Of a stretch of 21,333 nucleotides of DNA, positions 14,016-21,333 are shown in pieces; position 1 is the first letter of the stretch, and the number at the start of each line of letters is the position of its first letter. The notes beneath the pieces were generated by a model. That model did no database searches, was not told the origin of the DNA, and was given only the letters and a program-made list of their open reading frames with translations. Origin of the DNA: DATAFF01 sp036257595. GTDB lineage: Bacteria; Pseudomonadota; Alphaproteobacteria; Rhizobiales; Aestuariivirgaceae. The stretch is taken from positions 1 through 21,333 of the forward strand of contig DATAFF010000139.1 in assembly GCA_036257595.1 (NCBI GenBank), written 5' to 3'. The translations under genes and the position numbers were made by a program.

Positions 14016-14030
14016 GACAGTATCACTGTC
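14016..14030. promoter_or_regulatory. Inverted repeat GACAGT-N3-ACTGTC upstream of gltB
   Basis: GACAGT (14016-14021) and ACTGTC (14025-14030) are perfect 6-base arms separated by ATC, about 210 bases before the gltB start and 170 bases before the crp start. The compact dyad suits a TetR- or MarR-type dimer. Because CTCTTTT follows directly, it could also be a short hairpin terminator facing gltB. The sequence does not decide between these. Confidence 0.35.
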
Positions 14031-14240
14031 TCTTTTCAGGCAGGCGTGCAATGTCCAAGGCCAATACCGGGGCCAATCGGCCCAAACGCCACTGACGGCC
14101 GCTTCGGCGACGGCGGCCAGGACCCCCGACGATTTGCCGCCCCCTGCACAAAAAAGTTCCGAAAAGCTGTTTAGGATTTTGCTGGACCCTGGCGAGGAGG
14201 CGAGTGCCGGTCCAGGATCGAGGTGAGGAGAACCCAAGGC

Positions 14241-18926
<4,686 letters not shown>

Positions 18927-18930
18927 CGCA

Positions 18931-20358
18931 ATGGGCAAGATCACCGGCTTCCTCGAGATCGACCGGCAGGACCAGACCTATGCGCCTGCCGCCGACCGGG
19001 TGCGCCATTTCGGCGAGTTCTCCATCCCGATGGAGGAGCGCGATCTGGTGCGCCAGGCCGCCCGCTGCATGGATTGCGGCGTGCCCTATTGCCACGGGCC
19101 GACCGGTTGTCCCGTCAACAACGAGATCCCCGACTGGAACGACCTCGTCTATCAGGGCAATTGGGAGGCGGCGGCTCGCAATCTCCATTCCACCAACAAC
19201 TTCCCGGAATTCACCGGAAGGATCTGCCCGGCGCCCTGCGAGGAAGCCTGCACCCTCAATCTCGAGGACGCGCCGGTGACCATCAAGACCATCGAGCAGG
19301 CGATCGCCGACAAGGCCTTTGCTGAAGGCTGGGTAAGGCCTGAGCCGGCCGAGCAGTCGACCGGTCGCGTGATCGCCGTGGTCGGCTCGGGCCCGGCCGG
19401 CCTCGCCGCCGCCCAGCAGCTTGCCCGCGCCGGCCATGGCGTGCATGTCTTCGAGCGCTATGCGACGGCCGGCGGCCTGCTGCGCTACGGCATCCCCGAT
19501 TTCAAGATGGAGAAGCAGATCATCGACCGCCGGGTGGCTCAGATGGAGGCCGAGGGCGTGGTCTTCCACTACAATGTCGAGATCGGCGTCACCCGCCCGT
19601 TCCGCTCGTTGCTCGACCGCTTCGATGCGGTGCTGCTTGCCGGCGGCGCCGAGCGCCCGCGCGATCTGACTCTGCCCGGCATCGATCTCGACGGCTGCCA
19701 CTATGCCATGCCCTATCTGATCCAGCAGAACCGCCGAGTCTCCGGCGAGCCATTGGGCCCGGAAGAGGACATCCTGGCCGGCGGCAAGCATGTGGTGGTG
19801 ATCGGCGGCGGCGACACCGCGTCGGACTGCATCGGCACCGCCTTCCGCCAGGGCGCGCTCTCCGTCACCCAGCTCGACATTCGCCAGGAGCCGCCGGAGC
19901 GCGAGGACAAGCTGATGGTCTGGCCCTATTGGCCGACCAAGTTCCGCACCTCCACCAGCCAGGCCGAGGGGGCCGAGCGCGAATTCGCCTGCGCCACCCT
20001 CGAGGTCATCGGCGACGAGGATGGCATGGCGGTCGGCGTGCGCTGCGCCAGGGTCGATGCGGCCCGCCGCCCCCTGCCCGGGACCGAGTTCGCCATCCGC
20101 GCCGATCTCGTGCTGGTCGCCATCGGCTTTGCCGGGCCCGACGAGCGCGGCCTCCTCAAGGAGTTCGACATCGGCCGCGACCGCCGCAGCAACATCCGCG
20201 CCAACACCGACGACTATCGTACTTCGCTCGCCAAGGTCTACGCCGCCGGCGATATCCGCAAAGGTCAGTCGCTGGTCGTTTGGGCGATCCGTGAAGGCCG
20301 CCAGGCCGCCCGCTCGATCGATCTCGATCTGATGGGCGAGACCGAGCTGCCGCGGTAG
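18931..20358 (+). CDS. gltD: Glutamate synthase [NADPH] small subunit
   Basis: This flavoprotein subunit takes electrons from NADPH through FAD and two 4Fe-4S clusters to the large subunit. The 475-residue length is normal. The N-terminal iron-sulfur domain has cysteines 46, 49, 54 and 60 (CMDCGVPYCHGPTGCP) and 99, 103 and 107 (CPAPCEEAC). The FAD site GSGPAG lies at 152-157 in VVGSGPAGLAAAQQLA. The NADPH site GGGDTAS lies at 292-298, and the closing FAD motif VYAAGDIRKGQSLVVWAIREG is near the C terminus. It starts 4 bases after the gltB stop, with GGCGGG in the gltB tail as the likely ribosome site. The TAG stop is the first TAG of the heptamer repeat that follows (20356 onward). Confidence 0.97.
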   Translation: MGKITGFLEIDRQDQTYAPAADRVRHFGEFSIPMEERDLVRQAARCMDCGVPYCHGPTGCPVNNEIPDWNDLVYQGNWEAAARNLHSTNNFPEFTGRICPAPCEEACTLNLEDAPVTIKTIEQAIADKAFAEGWVRPEPAEQSTGRVIAVVGSGPAGLAAAQQLARAGHGVHVFERYATAGGLLRYGIPDFKMEKQIIDRRVAQMEAEGVVFHYNVEIGVTRPFRSLLDRFDAVLLAGGAERPRDLTLPGIDLDGCHYAMPYLIQQNRRVSGEPLGPEEDILAGGKHVVVIGGGDTASDCIGTAFRQGALSVTQLDIRQEPPEREDKLMVWPYWPTKFRTSTSQAEGAEREFACATLEVIGDEDGMAVGVRCARVDAARRPLPGTEFAIRADLVLVAIGFAGPDERGLLKEFDIGRDRRSNIRANTDDYRTSLAKVYAAGDIRKGQSLVVWAIREGRQAARSIDLDLMGETELPR

Positions 20359-20543
20359 TAGGCAGTAGGCATTAGGCAGTAGCATCAGCACCCTTTGATT
20401 TCGCAAGCAAGCGCGTCGCCCCCTTACTCCCTTCTCTCCGCCTGCGGGGAGAAGGTGCCCCGAAGGGGCGGATGAGGGGCATGAGGCAGCAGGCGAAGGG
20501 CACATAGCACTGCCTATCTGCCTACTGCCGATCTGCCTACTTC
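20356..20543. repeat. GGCAGTA heptamer repeat, arms split by about 120 bases, between convergent genes
   Basis: The left arm (20356-20382) reads TAGTAGGCAGTAGGCATTAG and on. The right arm (about 20505-20540) reads GCACTGCCTATCTGCCTACT and on, the reverse complement of the same units (GGCAGTA/GGCAGAT). The left arm starts with the gltD stop codon, and the right arm contains the TAG stop of the minus-strand secreted protein. Between the arms lie about 120 bases including an unrelated palindromic repeat (20429-20480). The whole fills the gap between two convergent genes and probably ends transcription of both. Confidence 0.75.
20429..20480. repeat. Rhizobiales-type interspersed palindromic repeat (two hairpins)
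   Basis: The first hairpin pairs 20430-20440 with 20445-20455 (CCTTCTC with GAGAAGG at the base), 11 base pairs with one G-T pair and a CCTG loop. The second is GCCCC-GAA-GGGGC (20457-20469), followed by GGATGAGGGGC. From general knowledge, this sequence closely resembles a short repeat scattered through many Rhizobiales intergenic regions. It may act as a transcription terminator or mRNA stabiliser; here it sits between convergent gltD and the secreted-protein gene. Confidence 0.7.
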
Positions 20544-21268
20544 CCTAAATCCAGCCCGGCGGGGAGCTTGAAGCTCGCCTCGACCTCGGAATCGGAGATG
20601 AGAACCCCGCGACCTTCGACAGGATTGGCCTGTCCGAACAGTGCCCAAACGCCGGACTCTCCCAGGCAATATCTCAGCCCGCTGTTCAGCGACTCTTCGA
20701 ACGCATTGTAGCCGCCGCAGGACAAGGATGTTTCATCGGAGTCATCGGCGTTGCGGTGAAGGAAGGCATCGCAATATTTCTGCGCGACCATTGCCTTTCC
20801 GGTCGGCGTCAGGAAGTTCTTCAGATTGTAGCGGCGTCCTGTCGTCAGGTCGAAGACCGCACAGTCGGTGACTACTCTCCCGGTGCCCCCACCGAAATAG
20901 ACCGACATCTCGACCCCGATCGCCTTGTCTCGCGCGGCGCTGAGCGTTGCGCCATTGATGTAGCTGGCCTTGCCTTCATCGGAGCAATCCTCCGCCGTCA
21001 GCTTTTTGCCGACAGTCAGTTCGCGCCGGATCGCGGCGTTGATCAGCCTTCCCGCCCTCGCATTGGGAAGCCCGTCGACCTCGATCCATTCGCGATAGGC
21101 GGAGCAGTTCTCGCCGATCGATTGCTCGTCTTTCTTCGACAGGATGCGCCCGCCCGCCCGCAGCTGCACGGGCGCGCCGTCCTCCGCCTGGACGGGCAGC
21201 CAGCATGCGCCGATCAAGGTCAAGCTTAGTGAAGTCGCAACAATGGCTGTGCGTGAAAGTCCGAACAT
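20537..21268 (-). CDS. Secreted cysteine-rich protein, DUF3298-like
   Basis: This is a probable periplasmic protein of unknown function. The 243-residue product starts at the ATG 21268-21266, with GGGGGAAA a few bases upstream on the minus strand; the frame extends to 21331, but that extension has no supporting signal. It has a signal peptide with core TAIVATSLSLTLIGA and likely cleavage after VQA (residue 28). IGAC (19-22) could instead be a poor lipobox. The mature part has six cysteines (55, 95, 136, 166, 184 and 201), enough for three disulfides. The stretch VYFGGGTGRVVTDCAVFDLT followed by TGRRYNLKNFLTP resembles the DUF3298/RsiV-type module (a Gly-rich turn, then D-L-x-TGR, then a short helix). 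Its TAG stop lies in the right arm of the heptamer repeat. No partner is adjacent within the window. Confidence 0.78.
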   Translation of the reverse strand: MFGLSRTAIVATSLSLTLIGACWLPVQAEDGAPVQLRAGGRILSKKDEQSIGENCSAYREWIEVDGLPNARAGRLINAAIRRELTVGKKLTAEDCSDEGKASYINGATLSAARDKAIGVEMSVYFGGGTGRVVTDCAVFDLTTGRRYNLKNFLTPTGKAMVAQKYCDAFLHRNADDSDETSLSCGGYNAFEESLNSGLRYCLGESGVWALFGQANPVEGRGVLISDSEVEASFKLPAGLDLGK

Positions 21269-21333
21269 CGTTTCCCCCGGCATGCCCGCAATGGCGGTGC
21301 TACGACTAGCGGTCGGAACCCCGGGGTGCAAGC

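Larger units (their letters stand above)
13848..14240. other. Divergent intergenic region between crp and gltB (393 bases, no gene)
   Basis: The left third is heptamer repeat (listed separately). The rest, 13996-14240, holds the inverted repeat at 14016-14030 followed by CTCTTTT, a poly-A run at 14150-14155, a possible -10 TAGGAT at 14172-14177 without a matching -35, and the gltB ribosome site. An 87-codon plus-strand frame (13963-14226) begins in the repeat, has no ribosome site and is not credible as a gene. I see no riboswitch fold and no GG-N10-GC sigma-54 site that I would trust. Confidence 0.6.

Noticed and set aside
13963..14226. 87-codon plus-strand frame upstream of gltB
   Set aside because: It starts inside the heptamer repeat, has no ribosome site and shows no protein-like conservation pattern; treated as intergenic.
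20429..20480. Insertion sequence remnant
   Set aside because: It consists of two short hairpins with no transposase fragment; better explained as an interspersed palindromic repeat.

Overview
The window reads as chromosomal DNA of a high-GC alphaproteobacterium, most likely Hyphomicrobiales (Rhizobiales). The evidence is the strong GC bias at third codon positions, which produces many long antisense shadow frames; a single-chain indolepyruvate ferredoxin oxidoreductase; a PleC/DivJ-style histidine kinase; and an interspersed palindromic repeat of a type common in Rhizobiales genomes (20429-20480). No rRNA, tRNA, CRISPR array, transposase or phage gene is visible. The species cannot be fixed from the sequence alone.

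Layout. 1-1184 (minus strand): the two membrane subunits of a TRAP transporter; the large one runs off the left edge. 1327-7039 (plus): an SDR oxidoreductase and an acyl-CoA dehydrogenase, 3 bases apart, then a 1162-residue indolepyruvate-type 2-oxoacid:ferredoxin oxidoreductase. With the divergent transporter this looks like a catabolic block for an organic or aromatic/branched acid, although the substrate is not readable. 7106-8260 (minus): a soluble PAS sensor histidine kinase without an adjacent regulator. 8408-9463 (plus): ferrochelatase hemH. 9576-11046 (plus): an SPFH/stomatin-like membrane protein followed by its usual NfeD partner. 11109-12476 (plus): a secreted outer-membrane beta-barrel protein. 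12477-13158: a small AT-richer patch (about 46% GC by hand count over 12481-12780) with a 61-residue orphan protein facing a HicB/DUF1902-like protein. 13155-13847 (minus): a Crp/Fnr-family regulator. 14241-20358 (plus): gltB-gltD, the two subunits of NADPH glutamate synthase, the GOGAT half of ammonium assimilation. 20537-21268 (minus): a secreted, cysteine-rich protein with a DUF3298-like look.

The most unusual structure is not a gene. Four intergenic sites (7040-7120, 9456-9500, 13855-13995, 20356-20543) carry imperfect heptamer tandem repeats with unit GCGAATA or GGCAGTA, arranged as inverted arms. Read from the flanking genes each unit boundary spells TAG, and a 7-base period places TAG in all three frames. 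The stop codons of the kinase, hemH, gltD and the 243-residue secreted protein are themselves the first or an early TAG of such an arm. The copy at 20356-20543 has a separate Rhizobiales-type palindromic repeat between its arms. I see no clear new multi-gene defence or metabolic system; the repeat/stop-codon arrangement and the low-GC patch are the best leads.
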